Source of the DNA: Shewanella pneumatophori
Lineage (GTDB): Bacteria > Pseudomonadota > Gammaproteobacteria > Enterobacterales > Shewanellaceae
Direction: 5' to 3'
Assembly: GCF_023283895.1 (NCBI RefSeq)
Contig: NZ_JAKILB010000004.1
Span: forward strand, 331,171-395,170
DNA: 64,000 bases
Positions 55,287 to 63,969 of the stretch are shown here, in pieces (the first letter of the stretch is position 1; each line of letters begins with the position of its first letter). Below the pieces are notes generated by a model. That model worked only from the letters and a program-made list of their open reading frames with translations. It was not told the DNA's origin and made no database searches. Both the position numbers and the translations under genes were made by a program.

Positions 55287-57422
55287 TTAGTTTAAACCAC
55301 GACGCTCTAGTAGTGCTTCAGTTGTTGGCTCTTGGCCTCTAAATGCTTTGTAAGCATCCATAGGTGCCACTGTGTTGCCCACTTCGCGAATGGTTTTTCT
55401 AAACTTCATACCGATTTCACGGTCAAGTCCACCTTGAGTTTGTACGTAAGCAAACGCATCAGCCGCTAAAATCTCACTCCACATATAAGCGTAGTAACTT
55501 GCTGAGTAACCACCTGGGAAAGCATGGGCAAAGTAAGTCGACTTATAACGTGGTGGTACAGCAGGTAAATCTACGCCGTGCTTTTTAAGTGCAGCAGCTT
55601 CAAAGCTAGCAACATCTTGTAGTGGGCTACCTGCTTGTAATGTATGCCACTCTAAATCTAGTAATGCAGCAGACATATATTCTAGCGTGTCAAAACCTTG
55701 GTTAAAGCTGCGTGACTTTAATAACTTTTCAAGTAGCTCTTTTGGAATTGGTTCACCAGTTTCATAGTGCTTAGCGTAGTTAGCTAGCACTTTAGGGTGC
55801 GCGGCCCAATCTTCTTCAAAGGTCGATGGAAACTCAACAAAGTCACGTGAAACAGAGGTGCCAGACAGTGTTGGGTAAACCACTTTTGAGAACATGCCGT
55901 GAGTGCCGTGGCCCATTTCATGGAACATGGTGGTGACTTCATCGTAGCTAACAAATGTTGGTTCACCGGCTGGGGCTTTTTTAATGTTCATTACGTTAAT
56001 AACAACAGGCTTGTTATTCAGTAGCTCTGATTGTGCTACAAATGAGCTCATCCAAGCGCCGCCGCGTTTACCGTCACGTGAGAAATAGTCAGCGTAGAAA
56101 ATAGCCATGCTGCTACCGTCTTCATCAAACATTTCATAGGCTTTTACATCTTCATGATAAACAGGAAGATCTGGGCGCGGTTTTAGGGTTACGCCATAAA
56201 GCTCTTTTAAGGTGAAGAACACGCCGTCTTCTAACACGCGGTCAAATTCAAAATACGGTGTAATGGCACTTTCGTCTAGGTCATACTTTTCTTGACGCAC
56301 GAGCTCAGCGTAATAAGCCCAATCCCATGGTGCTAGTTCAAAATCAGCACCAGTTTGCTTGATCATGGCTTGGATATCTGCCGCTTCTTTTTCGGTATTT
56401 TTAACCACTGCTGGCACCATAGAGCCAAACATCTTGTAAACCGCTTCAGGAGTTTTAGCCATTTGTGGCTCTAGGCGATATTCAGCCCAGTTTTTGTAAC
56501 CAAGTAGCTCGGCTCTTTCTGCGCGCAGCTGTGCAAGTCTGGCAACTAAAGAGGCGGTTTCGTTAGCACCTTTAAGGCCACGCTCAGATGAAGCTTGCCA
56601 GATCTGCTTACGTAACTCGCGGTTTTCTAGTTGCGTGAGTACGGGCTGACGTGTGGTATTAGTGATATTAAGTTGATACTTACCAGCATGGCCATTTGCG
56701 GCTGCATCAGCTGCAGCAGCATTAATTGTGCTTTCAGATAAACCAGCTAACTGCTCTTTTGAATCAACGACTACGGCGATCTCTTTGGTTAAGCGCATTA
56801 GGCGCTGAGCAAACTCATTGGTTAGCGTTGATTGCTCTTCATTGAGTACGCGAATTTTTTGCTTTTCAGCTTCAGTGAGCTTGGCACCTGCACGGACAAA
56901 GCGCTTGTAATAAACTTCAACCAAACGGTTTTCTTCGGCGGTTAAACCAAGATTGTCTTTTTGGTTATATAGGGTTTCAATACGCTTAAATAGCTCTGGG
57001 TTTAAGTTAATATTATCTGAGTGGGCCGCCATTTTTGGCGCCATTTCACTTTGAATTTTGCGTAGGGTTGGATTGCTGTCAGTACCGGTTAAGTTATAAA
57101 AAACCTTTGAAGTACGAGTCAGTAATTCGCCGCTTTTTTCCATCGCAACAATGGTGTTGCTGAAAGTAGGTGATTGTGGGTTATTAGCAATATCTAGAAT
57201 TTGCTGATACTGCGCCTGCATGCCAAGTGTTAATGCTGGCTGAAAATGCTCATCTTTAATTTTGGTAAAGTCAGGGGCTTGATATTGTAATGTGCTTGCT
57301 TGTAAGAACGGGTTTTGTGCTTGCACCATCACAAGGTTTGTATCTTGTGTTGGTGTAGTTGTTGAACATGCGCTCAAGGTTAACGTCGCAGCAATAGCTG
57401 CGGCTATGAGTGACTTATGCAT
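55287..57422 (-). CDS. dcp: M3 family peptidyl-dipeptidase, lipoprotein form (Dcp-like)
   Basis: The 711-residue zinc peptidase of the M3 (thimet oligopeptidase/Dcp) family removes C-terminal dipeptides. The zinc motif is MFHEMGHGTHGMFS with the third ligand Glu about 25 residues later (EFPSTFEEDW). The substrate loop YSASYYAYMWSEILAADAF is conserved. Unlike E. coli Dcp it carries a lipoprotein signal (LTLSACSTTTP, lipobox LSAC, Ser at +2). It is therefore probably anchored in the outer membrane facing the periplasm and works on exported or imported peptides. Single gene with its own terminator. Confidence 0.92.
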   Translation of the reverse strand: MHKSLIAAAIAATLTLSACSTTTPTQDTNLVMVQAQNPFLQASTLQYQAPDFTKIKDEHFQPALTLGMQAQYQQILDIANNPQSPTFSNTIVAMEKSGELLTRTSKVFYNLTGTDSNPTLRKIQSEMAPKMAAHSDNINLNPELFKRIETLYNQKDNLGLTAEENRLVEVYYKRFVRAGAKLTEAEKQKIRVLNEEQSTLTNEFAQRLMRLTKEIAVVVDSKEQLAGLSESTINAAAADAAANGHAGKYQLNITNTTRQPVLTQLENRELRKQIWQASSERGLKGANETASLVARLAQLRAERAELLGYKNWAEYRLEPQMAKTPEAVYKMFGSMVPAVVKNTEKEAADIQAMIKQTGADFELAPWDWAYYAELVRQEKYDLDESAITPYFEFDRVLEDGVFFTLKELYGVTLKPRPDLPVYHEDVKAYEMFDEDGSSMAIFYADYFSRDGKRGGAWMSSFVAQSELLNNKPVVINVMNIKKAPAGEPTFVSYDEVTTMFHEMGHGTHGMFSKVVYPTLSGTSVSRDFVEFPSTFEEDWAAHPKVLANYAKHYETGEPIPKELLEKLLKSRSFNQGFDTLEYMSAALLDLEWHTLQAGSPLQDVASFEAAALKKHGVDLPAVPPRYKSTYFAHAFPGGYSASYYAYMWSEILAADAFAYVQTQGGLDREIGMKFRKTIREVGNTVAPMDAYKAFRGQEPTTEALLERRGLN

Positions 57423-57803
57423 AGTGTTTTTGACTTCCTTTATTATAATTTTGTTTTGAATCTAATACTTCGGTATTAAATCTGTCTTAATGTGAGTCAT
57501 TTTGTGCGCTAATGCAGGGTTTTGTGTTGGTTTTGTTGTGTTTGTCACATTTTTACTTTTAACGAATAAACCGTGTAAATACTGCGTTTGTAGAAGGTGA
57601 ATAGGGTAAAACTAGTGAAAATGAATGTTTCAGTTGAGAAGCTAAGAATTAGTCACTAAAGTGTGCATCTTATACAGCGAGTTGTCGGCGCTTTGCGCTT
57701 TGATTGATTTTTGTGACATGGACGAATGAACCGCTCTGTTTAGATGATTTTTTGCTGAAATTAGTGCTAAACTAGCGCCGAATTCACCTTTAAGGATTTT
57801 AGT
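57423..57803. other. Gene-free divergent promoter region between dcp and tdk
   Basis: Both flanking genes start here, so it must hold two promoters. I see AT-rich sequence but no strong repeat, hairpin or recognisable operator. Confidence 0.6.
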
Positions 57804-58382
57804 TTGGCGCAGCTCTATTTTTATTACTCAGCGATGAACGCGGGTAAATCAACTTCGTTATTGCAATCGTCTTATAACTACCGTGAACGCGGTATGAATA
57901 CTTTAGTAATGACGGCGTCAATCGATGATAGATACGGTGTAGGTAAAGTCGCTTCGCGGATCGGGATTGAGACCGATGCCCAAGTCTTTGGCTCTAACGA
58001 CAATCTCACAGAAATGGTACGCGAGAGCCTCGCGCAGCAAGCACTACACTGTATCTTGATTGATGAATCACAATTTTTAAGCAAAGAGCAGGTCAAGCAA
58101 TTAACTTACGTGGTTGATGTGCTTGATATCCCTGTGCTTTGTTATGGCCTTAAAACCGATTTCCAAGGTGAGTTATTTAGTGGTAGCCAGTACTTGTTGG
58201 CGTGGGCTGATAAACTGGTTGAGCTAAAAACCATTTGTCATTGTGGCCGCAAAGCTAACATGGTGGTACGCCTTGATGGCAACGGTAAGCCAATGCGAGA
58301 AGGTGAGCAGGTGGCTATTGGCGGCAACGAAAGCTATGAATCAGTATGCCGTAAGCATTTCAGAGAGTTTATCTGGGATTAA
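57804..58382 (+). CDS. tdk: Thymidine kinase (type II)
   Basis: Tdk phosphorylates thymidine in pyrimidine salvage. The 192-residue protein has the P-loop [20 protein letters not shown] (residues 9-28), the Mg/base-binding [15 protein letters not shown] and the lasso region with zinc ligands in [11 protein letters not shown] and VCRKHF. Start is a TTG codon with TTAAGGATTTTAG upstream. It is not part of a larger operon; a terminator follows. Confidence 0.96.
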   Translation: MAQLYFYYSAMNAGKSTSLLQSSYNYRERGMNTLVMTASIDDRYGVGKVASRIGIETDAQVFGSNDNLTEMVRESLAQQALHCILIDESQFLSKEQVKQLTYVVDVLDIPVLCYGLKTDFQGELFSGSQYLLAWADKLVELKTICHCGRKANMVVRLDGNGKPMREGEQVAIGGNESYESVCRKHFREFIWD

Positions 58383-58407
58383 ATGCGATTGTTGCTAGAA
58401 ATAAAGT

Positions 58408-58432
58408 AAGCCAACATTAATAGTGTTGGCTT
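58408..58432 (+). terminator. Intrinsic terminator after tdk
   Basis: AAGCCAACA and TGTTGGCTT form a 9-bp stem with a 7-nt loop followed by a run of Ts. Confidence 0.85.
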
Positions 58433-58622
58433 TTTTTATGTTTTTTTACTGACTAAAAATAATGTGAGTCCTCTAATACCTGAACCCAGTTACAAAGTGT
58501 TTTATATTTTATAACTTTTGTTGTGATGAACGATTTTGTAAATAGTGATTTAATCCTCTGTATTTTTAGCTATTTTTCTGCATAATGCGTAACCCTTGCC
58601 TGTTGTTGTACAAGGACTTCAA

Positions 58623-59951
58623 ATGCAGCATAACCAAATAGTTGCCGAACATATTGCCAAGTTACGCAGTGATGTTGATGCAGCTACCTCACAAGGTGAT
58701 TTGCTCGATATCATCACTCAAGTTAAAAACCATAAAGGCCCATTAGATTATCGCGATAAGATCACCCACGGTATTAAGTGGTTACTGATCAGCGCCAGTG
58801 TATTGTGCATCGTCTTTATATTTATGCGCCTCTGGTACGAGCAAGTAGAGCCATTGGCTAAGTTAGTGATTGATTACTCTTGTTATTGGTTTCCGGTGGC
58901 GCTAAGCACATTGCTAGTGAGTTTTTGTCATGAGCGCGGTTGGTTGCCTGTTCCTATGGCGGTTAACTTTGCATTGCTGGTAGCGGCAATGGTTGTAGTA
59001 GCGTTTTATGTACCTGAATGGCCGAAAATCTATTGGGCATTAACGCATGGCTTTGTCTATGTGATTAGCGCTGGGAAGATTGACGATGAACAGTTTTCGC
59101 TGTGGTTAATACTGATTATTGTGAGCTCACTTGCTTGGGTATGGTTAGATTACCGCGCCAATTGGCGTAAGCACCTCTCTGATAAAATATTCCTCCGTGA
59201 TGCCTTATTTAATAATGGCTTAAAACAAACTAAACCAGCACCGGAAGATAAACTTAATGCACTTGATAAGCAGTTTGTTGAGTTTCGCCGTGGTAACGGT
59301 AGCCGAGATATACGACAGATGTTTGAAGGGCATTATCAAGGTGAGCAACATAGCTTTGATTATAAGCTTTATCACTTTCAATACACGGTAAAGCGCAGCC
59401 AAATTAGCTCAGATGGTAATGGTGGCTATAAGACCAAAACCGTGTATGAAGACCGTCATCGTTACGGCATGTTACTTGATTTTCCATTTGCTAAGGGCTT
59501 GTGTATAGATGCTGAAGACGAGGTAAAGCTAAAAGGCACGGTTTATCAAGAGAAGTATCAAACAGAATCCAATGCATTCAATGACATATTTCGGGTACAA
59601 GCTTGCGATAAAATCAGTGCTGCGCGCTTGTTAACTCCTGCCGTGATTGAGTCGCTTATAAAGCTTAATCAAAATTTTATTTCACCTATGGTGGAAATTG
59701 CAGCCGATGGGCGCTTGTGTATCGCTTCTAGCAGTAAACTCATTATTGAAAAGCGTAAACATTCATTGGCAAAACCTGATGAATTTTATAAAGAAATCGC
59801 GGGTCATACTGAACTAAAACGGGTACAAAAGTTACTCGATGCTATTCATGAACTCATGCGTTTGTCTGATAATAACTTTGTTAATCAACAAGCAGCAAAC
59901 ACCGATGAAACTGTTATAGATAGCAATATTAAAATGGAAGTTAATAACTAG
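58623..59951 (+). CDS. Polytopic membrane protein of unknown function, paralogue 1 (LemA-linked)
   Basis: The 442-residue protein has a cytosolic N-terminus with the motif LRSDVDAATSQGDLLDII and HKGPLDYRD (residues about 12-50). About four membrane segments follow (WLLISASVLCIVFIFMRLWY; YWFPVALSTLLVSFC; NFALLVAAMVVVAFYV; LWLILIIVSSLAWVWL). A 240-residue soluble domain starts LSDKIFLRDALFNN and ends AGHTELKRVQKLLDAIHE. The soluble part (YQGEQHSFDYKLYHFQYTVK, GMLLDFPFAKGL) recalls DUF3137 proteins that accompany LemA elsewhere, but I am not sure. It abuts a paralogue (next gene starts at the next base) and lemA follows. The ATG chosen has CAAGGAC upstream; a TTG nine codons earlier is rejected. 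Confidence 0.82.
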   Translation: MQHNQIVAEHIAKLRSDVDAATSQGDLLDIITQVKNHKGPLDYRDKITHGIKWLLISASVLCIVFIFMRLWYEQVEPLAKLVIDYSCYWFPVALSTLLVSFCHERGWLPVPMAVNFALLVAAMVVVAFYVPEWPKIYWALTHGFVYVISAGKIDDEQFSLWLILIIVSSLAWVWLDYRANWRKHLSDKIFLRDALFNNGLKQTKPAPEDKLNALDKQFVEFRRGNGSRDIRQMFEGHYQGEQHSFDYKLYHFQYTVKRSQISSDGNGGYKTKTVYEDRHRYGMLLDFPFAKGLCIDAEDEVKLKGTVYQEKYQTESNAFNDIFRVQACDKISAARLLTPAVIESLIKLNQNFISPMVEIAADGRLCIASSSKLIIEKRKHSLAKPDEFYKEIAGHTELKRVQKLLDAIHELMRLSDNNFVNQQAANTDETVIDSNIKMEVNN

Positions 59952-61214
59952 ATGATTGCCCATAACCAACAAGTCACCCGTAATATTGAGCAGATCCGTA
60001 GTGATGTAAACCAAGCTGCTAGCCAAGATGATTTGATAGCGTTAGTTCGCAGGGTCGAGCAGCACAAAGGACCACTGGATTATCGTGACAATTGGTATCG
60101 CGTTTTCTGTGCAGTGTCGCTTTTCTTTGCCCTGTTACCGGTAGCACTTGAGCTGGGATTAGTGCTGCCAGGTTTTATTATGCAAATACTTAGCGCAGCA
60201 CTTGGCTACAGTGTCATTTGGTATCCAATGCTGTGTTTGGCCACGATAACTCGCTTTTGTGAGGATAAGGGCAAGCGCTTACCGATCCCGGGCCCAATAT
60301 GGGGGCGGATGGCGTTAATGGCTGCAATCGGTGCGAGCTTAAATCTAATTCCACAATGGCCATATTGGTACTGGGATCTGTATTTCGACACGCTAGCCTC
60401 GTTTTTAGGCTTGTGGTATCCGAGCTCAGGGTTCGCGGCGCATAATGGTGTGATTGGCTTATTAATGCTGTTTTGGCTTCGAGGCCGAATGAAGTGGCGC
60501 AACAAGTTATCAGACAAAATATTTTTAAAAGATGCTCTATTTAATAATAACTTAGAGGCAGTCCCGTTTGAGGGCAAAAAGCTCGCGAAAGAGCTAGAAG
60601 CTAGCTTTAGAGAGTTTAAGCGCGGTAACGATTTACGCGAAATCGAAAGTCTATATAAAAGTACTTATCAAGGCGAAGTACATCAATTTGACTACCAGCT
60701 TTATCGTTTTCATTATGTTGAAAAACGCACTGAGACAACGACTGACGCCAATGGTAAAACGACTACACGCACGGTAAGGGACCATTATTATCGCCACGGT
60801 GTGTTATTAGATTTTCAGTTTGCACAGGACATGAGCATCAGTAACGACTTTGGTATCAAGCGCCGAGGAGAACGCTATAAAAGTGCCTCTAATGAGTTTA
60901 ATCGCCAATATCGAGTCCATGCCGCCGAGCTGATGAGTGCTGCGCGTTTGCTATCGCCAGCGGTTGAAGAAAAGCTTGCTGTGTTTGCTAAAAAGTTGAA
61001 AAAGCCTGTATTTGAATTTAGCCAGCAAGGAAGACTGTGCTTGGCGGTAACCGATGACTTGTTAGCGGTTAAACGAGTACATGGCTTAGATAACCCCAAG
61101 GCATTCGCCGAAGAGCTAGCAGGTCATACTGAATTAAAGCAAATGACACAGATGCTCGAAATCGTGCATGAGATAATGCGCTATAGCGATAACAATTTTA
61201 AGGCCAGTGCTTAG
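59952..61214 (+). CDS. Polytopic membrane protein of unknown function, paralogue 2 (LemA-linked)
   Basis: The 420-residue paralogue of the preceding gene shares the N-terminal IRSDVNQAASQDDLIALV and HKGPLDYRD. The membrane part has the same layout (VFCAVSLFFALLPVALELGL; LGYSVIWYPMLCLATI; MALMAAIGASLNLIP; NGVIGLLMLFWL). The soluble domain shares LSDKIFLKDALFNNNL, YQGEVHQFDYQLYRFHYVEK, GVLLDFQFAQ, and the ending AGHTELKQMTQMLEIVHEIM with SDNNF. The two differ over much of their length, so the duplication is old and both are probably functional. Start directly after the stop of paralogue 1. Function unknown. Confidence 0.82.
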   Translation: MIAHNQQVTRNIEQIRSDVNQAASQDDLIALVRRVEQHKGPLDYRDNWYRVFCAVSLFFALLPVALELGLVLPGFIMQILSAALGYSVIWYPMLCLATITRFCEDKGKRLPIPGPIWGRMALMAAIGASLNLIPQWPYWYWDLYFDTLASFLGLWYPSSGFAAHNGVIGLLMLFWLRGRMKWRNKLSDKIFLKDALFNNNLEAVPFEGKKLAKELEASFREFKRGNDLREIESLYKSTYQGEVHQFDYQLYRFHYVEKRTETTTDANGKTTTRTVRDHYYRHGVLLDFQFAQDMSISNDFGIKRRGERYKSASNEFNRQYRVHAAELMSAARLLSPAVEEKLAVFAKKLKKPVFEFSQQGRLCLAVTDDLLAVKRVHGLDNPKAFAEELAGHTELKQMTQMLEIVHEIMRYSDNNFKASA

Positions 61215-61327
61215 CATGTAGTGACTTGGTTGTAGGCGAATAAAAACCGCTATGACAAAGTCAGTGTTAACGATTCAAAAAACGTGAAATACACAGATAT
61301 TAATTGAGATACAAAAAGGAAAGTTAA

Positions 61328-61894
61328 ATGGATAGTTCAGTAATAGGCTTAATTGTTGTTGCCGTAGTGGTCGTCGCTATCATCATGTTGTACAACGGCA
61401 TTATTGGTAAACACAATGCGGTTGATCGCGCATGGGCGTCAGTACTGACTCAAGAGCGCCAAAAGAACAAGATCATTCCAATGGTTGAGCAGTTAGTCGA
61501 GCAATACAAACTGCACGAGTCTGAAGTGTTAACTAAGGTTACTGAGCTGCGTAGCGCGATTGCCGAGATGAGTTCAGGTGTAGACACGGCAAAACTTGCC
61601 GCAGCAGAGCAGCGCACCCAAGATTTAATGCAAGGCCTTAAAGTGACTGTTGAAGCTTACCCAGAGCTTAAAGCGTCTGATGTATATATGAAGTTAATGG
61701 CAGAAATCAGCGAGCAACAAGAGCAAATTGGCGCAGCGATCCGTATTTTCAACGCCAACGTTGAAGACTTTAATAACGCGATTGAGATGTTCCCAGGTTC
61801 GCTTATCAACAGCATGTTGGTGCGTAAGCAAAAAATCGCCAGCTTTAGTGATAGTGAAGCACAAGCTGGGTTTGAGTATAAGCCTAATCTTTAA
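61328..61894 (+). CDS. LemA family protein
   Basis: The 188-residue LemA protein has one N-terminal membrane helix (VIGLIVVAVVVVAIIMLYNG), then the diagnostic VDRAWASVLTQERQKNKIIPMVEQLVEQY and long antiparallel helices, ending FEYKPNL. In LemA proteins the bulk is expected on one face of the membrane; the molecular role is not established. Ribosome site AAAAAGGAAAG. It lies 113 bp after the paralogue pair in the same direction; the gap has no terminator. LemA is often encoded with membrane proteins of unknown or peptidase function. Confidence 0.92.
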   Translation: MDSSVIGLIVVAVVVVAIIMLYNGIIGKHNAVDRAWASVLTQERQKNKIIPMVEQLVEQYKLHESEVLTKVTELRSAIAEMSSGVDTAKLAAAEQRTQDLMQGLKVTVEAYPELKASDVYMKLMAEISEQQEQIGAAIRIFNANVEDFNNAIEMFPGSLINSMLVRKQKIASFSDSEAQAGFEYKPNL

Positions 61895-61920
61895 GTTTAT
61901 ACTCGTGGTGCTTACAAGTA

Positions 61921-62030
61921 TCTGGCTGCGCCAGACCTTCAAGTTAGACTGCGTCTAACAACTAAAGTCGTGGGATTCCATCCCACACCCGGGCAAGGAG
62001 GACTGCTCGTCCTTATCCTCCTTGCATCCA
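61921..62030. repeat. Array of consecutive hairpins downstream of lemA
   Basis: Four stems follow each other: TCTGGC-TGC-GCCAGA; GTTAGAC-TGC-GTCTAAC; GTGGGAT-TCC-ATCCCAC; and a larger one with GGAC-TGCTC-GTCC inside GCAAGGAGGA...TCCTCCTTGC. Three have 3-base loops (TGC, TGC, TCC). No T-runs, so they are not simple terminators. They resemble REP/BIME-type palindromic units. The 430 bp from here to the next gene have no recognised content. Confidence 0.65.
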
Positions 62031-62465
62031 CCATGACGCCCCGACGGAGTTGTTGACCCTCACTCATCTTCAAAAATCTCTATCGCCTCATATTCGCCGT
62101 CCATGGCTCACCTAAGGCTATTTCGGCATCCATGCCTCAATCACGAGATTGTTCTTCAATGACCTCGGCAACTCCGATGGGGACTTGGTGTTATCTGTAC
62201 GTTCAGTAACTAGCTTTTGCCCCTTTATGAGTTTCACTAGATTTAACCCTCGGTTCTACAAGCAATCATTTGACTTACTTTTTATCATCCGTGTATGGTG
62301 CTTCTAGTTGTTACCTCATGCTATTTCGCTAACCTAAGCAAGTTGGTTCAGAGGGTAGCATTATCAAATACGTAACTAGGGGCTAGAGTGATTAAAAGCT
62401 GATGAATGCTACCGATTCCCCCGTGCACTTGGTGTGCTTTAATCTAATAGACACAAGGATATTAA

Positions 62466-62957
62466 ATGAGCCTCACATGGATTGAGCTTGCCGATACTGC
62501 ATTAAAAATAGGCCTAGGAACACTGATTACAGCCGCTTCAGGTTATTTAATGCTAAAAAGAAATCAGAGTCACGAGTTTGAAAAAGAAAGACGATCAAGG
62601 TTTTACGATCTACAAGCGCAAAAGAAAAAGGTCTATGTTGAATTTTTATCCAAATCAGAGGCATTAGTTCAATCTTATCTTTTTAGCTCACACAATGGTG
62701 ATAGTGAGGAGTACAAAGATTATTTAATGACCTTTAACGAAGTCCAAATTATGTCAGATGATGATATTAGGACAGCAGCCTACAATGCCAGAAACTCTGT
62801 AAGCGCTTTTATTACCTTAAATAAGACTCCTCAAAATTCGACAGATTCGATGTTTTTGAGTGACTTGAAAGCATATAGGAATGATGTCAACCAGAAACTC
62901 GGCTTATTTCAAAAGCTTGCGCAACTCGAAGTTACAAGGGAATATGAACAAGCATAA
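62466..62957 (+). CDS. Hypothetical protein with one N-terminal membrane helix
   Basis: The 163-residue product is not recognised. It has one membrane helix (LKIGLGTLITAASGYLML, residues 13-30), then a highly charged helical segment (KRNQSHEFEKERRSRFYDL) and further amphipathic helices. No catalytic motif or Cys cluster is seen. Ribosome site AAGGAT lies 5 bases before the ATG. Base use looks more AT-rich than lemA or the conserved block. It lies between two hairpin-rich gene-free stretches and next to a broken IS110-type gene, all suggesting accessory DNA. Could be an orphan from a lost cassette. Confidence 0.6.
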   Translation: MSLTWIELADTALKIGLGTLITAASGYLMLKRNQSHEFEKERRSRFYDLQAQKKKVYVEFLSKSEALVQSYLFSSHNGDSEEYKDYLMTFNEVQIMSDDDIRTAAYNARNSVSAFITLNKTPQNSTDSMFLSDLKAYRNDVNQKLGLFQKLAQLEVTREYEQA

Positions 62958-63187
62958 CCATTAGCGACTTAAATACTAAGATTCCCCCCTTTCTCAGCTG
63001 AATGGTTCCAGCCTGATACGAGTAGAATCGAGTTATGGCATTCAGTTAATTCTCGATACTTTTTCTAATCCAAACACGATTGATTAGACTCAATACTCTA
63101 TCAAGCTTCTGTCTAAAAATGAGTTAGACCTTTAGCCGTAACTCTAAATATTAAAGGTTAAGCTGTTCTAACCAAGTGTAGATACGG

Positions 63188-63283
63188 CTGAGACCGTCGA
63201 AAACATGGATGTTTTCGTTGAGCTCACATGGACGTGCTTGCAGCGTGTCTCAGAAGTGTCTGCACATGCGCTGGCCGCAGGCC
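63188..63283. repeat. Nested inverted repeats between the orphan gene and the IS110 remnant
   Basis: CTGAGAC (63188) and GTCTCAG (63247) enclose a perfect hairpin CGAAAACAT-GG-ATGTTTTCG. Downstream is GGCC-GCA-GGCC (63273-63283). A further stem CTTCGTT/AACGAAG follows near 63332-63349. A short open frame across this region is probably an artefact. The surrounding 660 bp hold no believable gene. Confidence 0.55.
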
Positions 63284-63540
63284 ATTGGAACCACTTTTGT
63301 TAGATGCCACTCTTACCCAAAATACAGGGGGCTTCGTTATCAAACGAAGTTTGATTGCTCTAGCTTAAAAGCGATAAGGCCTCGCGTTGAAGCTTACCAA
63401 GGCTTCCACTATCGCTCACTGTGTTGCCAATCTCTTTTATCACTAAGTCCAGACTCTAGAATGTAATAACGTTCACCATTAAACCGCAAACGGGTAATGG
63501 TGGTACGGCTTGGAGTGCTAAATAATTATGGATAATGGAA

Positions 63541-63619
63541 TGGACCCATCCACTTTTAATCGGCCTCGCAATGGGCCACGATGTAGTTGCTTAAACTCAT
63601 CAGAAAGAGGACGGGTCCA
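63541..63619. repeat. 11-bp inverted repeat flanking the leader of the IS110-type gene
   Basis: TGGACCCATCC at 63541 and GGACGGGTCCA at 63609 are complementary except for one position and end two bases before the transposase start codon. They may mark the left-end non-coding part of the insertion sequence. Confidence 0.55.
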
Positions 63620-63621
63620 CT

Positions 63622-63969
63622 ATGAACATTACTACAATTGGTCTTGATATCGCAAAGTCTGTTTTTCACTTTGTTGCCGTTAATAAAGCCGGAAAGCTTG
63701 TCAAAAAGAAGATGATTAAGCGCAAGGAATTAGTGCTTTTTCTTGCTAAAATAGAGCCTTGTCTTGTTGTTATGGAAGCCTGTGGTGGCGCCAACTATTG
63801 GGCTAGAGAGTTTGAGAAAGTGGGCCATCAAGTGAAATTGATAGCGCCTCAGTATGTCGTGCCCTACAGGCAGGGAAATAAGAATGACTTGATGTGGTCA
63901 ACTAAAACTGTACACCAACAGGGGATGCGTATTTACGCGGCCATCTCAGCTGCTGTTGGTGTCATGTAG
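63622..63969 (+). pseudogene. IS110-family transposase remnant, internally deleted
   Basis: The N-terminal DEDD (RuvC-like) domain of an IS110 transposase is plain: TTIGLDIAKSVFHFVAV (first Asp, residue 8), VVMEACGGANYWAREF (Glu near residue 52) and VKLIAPQYVVPYRQGNKND. Intact relatives continue from KND into a run containing NDAxAI and then an arginine-rich stretch before the KTxxQQ segment. Here KND is followed directly by LMWSTKTVHQQGM and the frame stops at 115 residues, against more than 300 normally. The C-terminal Ser domain is absent up to the window edge. An in-frame deletion plus decay is likely, so no active transposase is expected from this copy. Confidence 0.85.

Noticed and set aside
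61946..62056. Possible integron attC site, because TCTAACAACT and AGTTGTTGAC bracket a palindromic stretch
   Set aside because: The core does not fit GTTRRRY, there is no integrase and no array of cassettes; the similarity to attC is superficial.
63209..63466. An 85-codon open frame between the orphan gene and the IS110 remnant
   Set aside because: It runs through nested inverted repeats, has no ribosome site and its protein is low in normal hydrophobic pattern and rich in Ser, Cys and Arg; it looks like an accidental frame over structured DNA.
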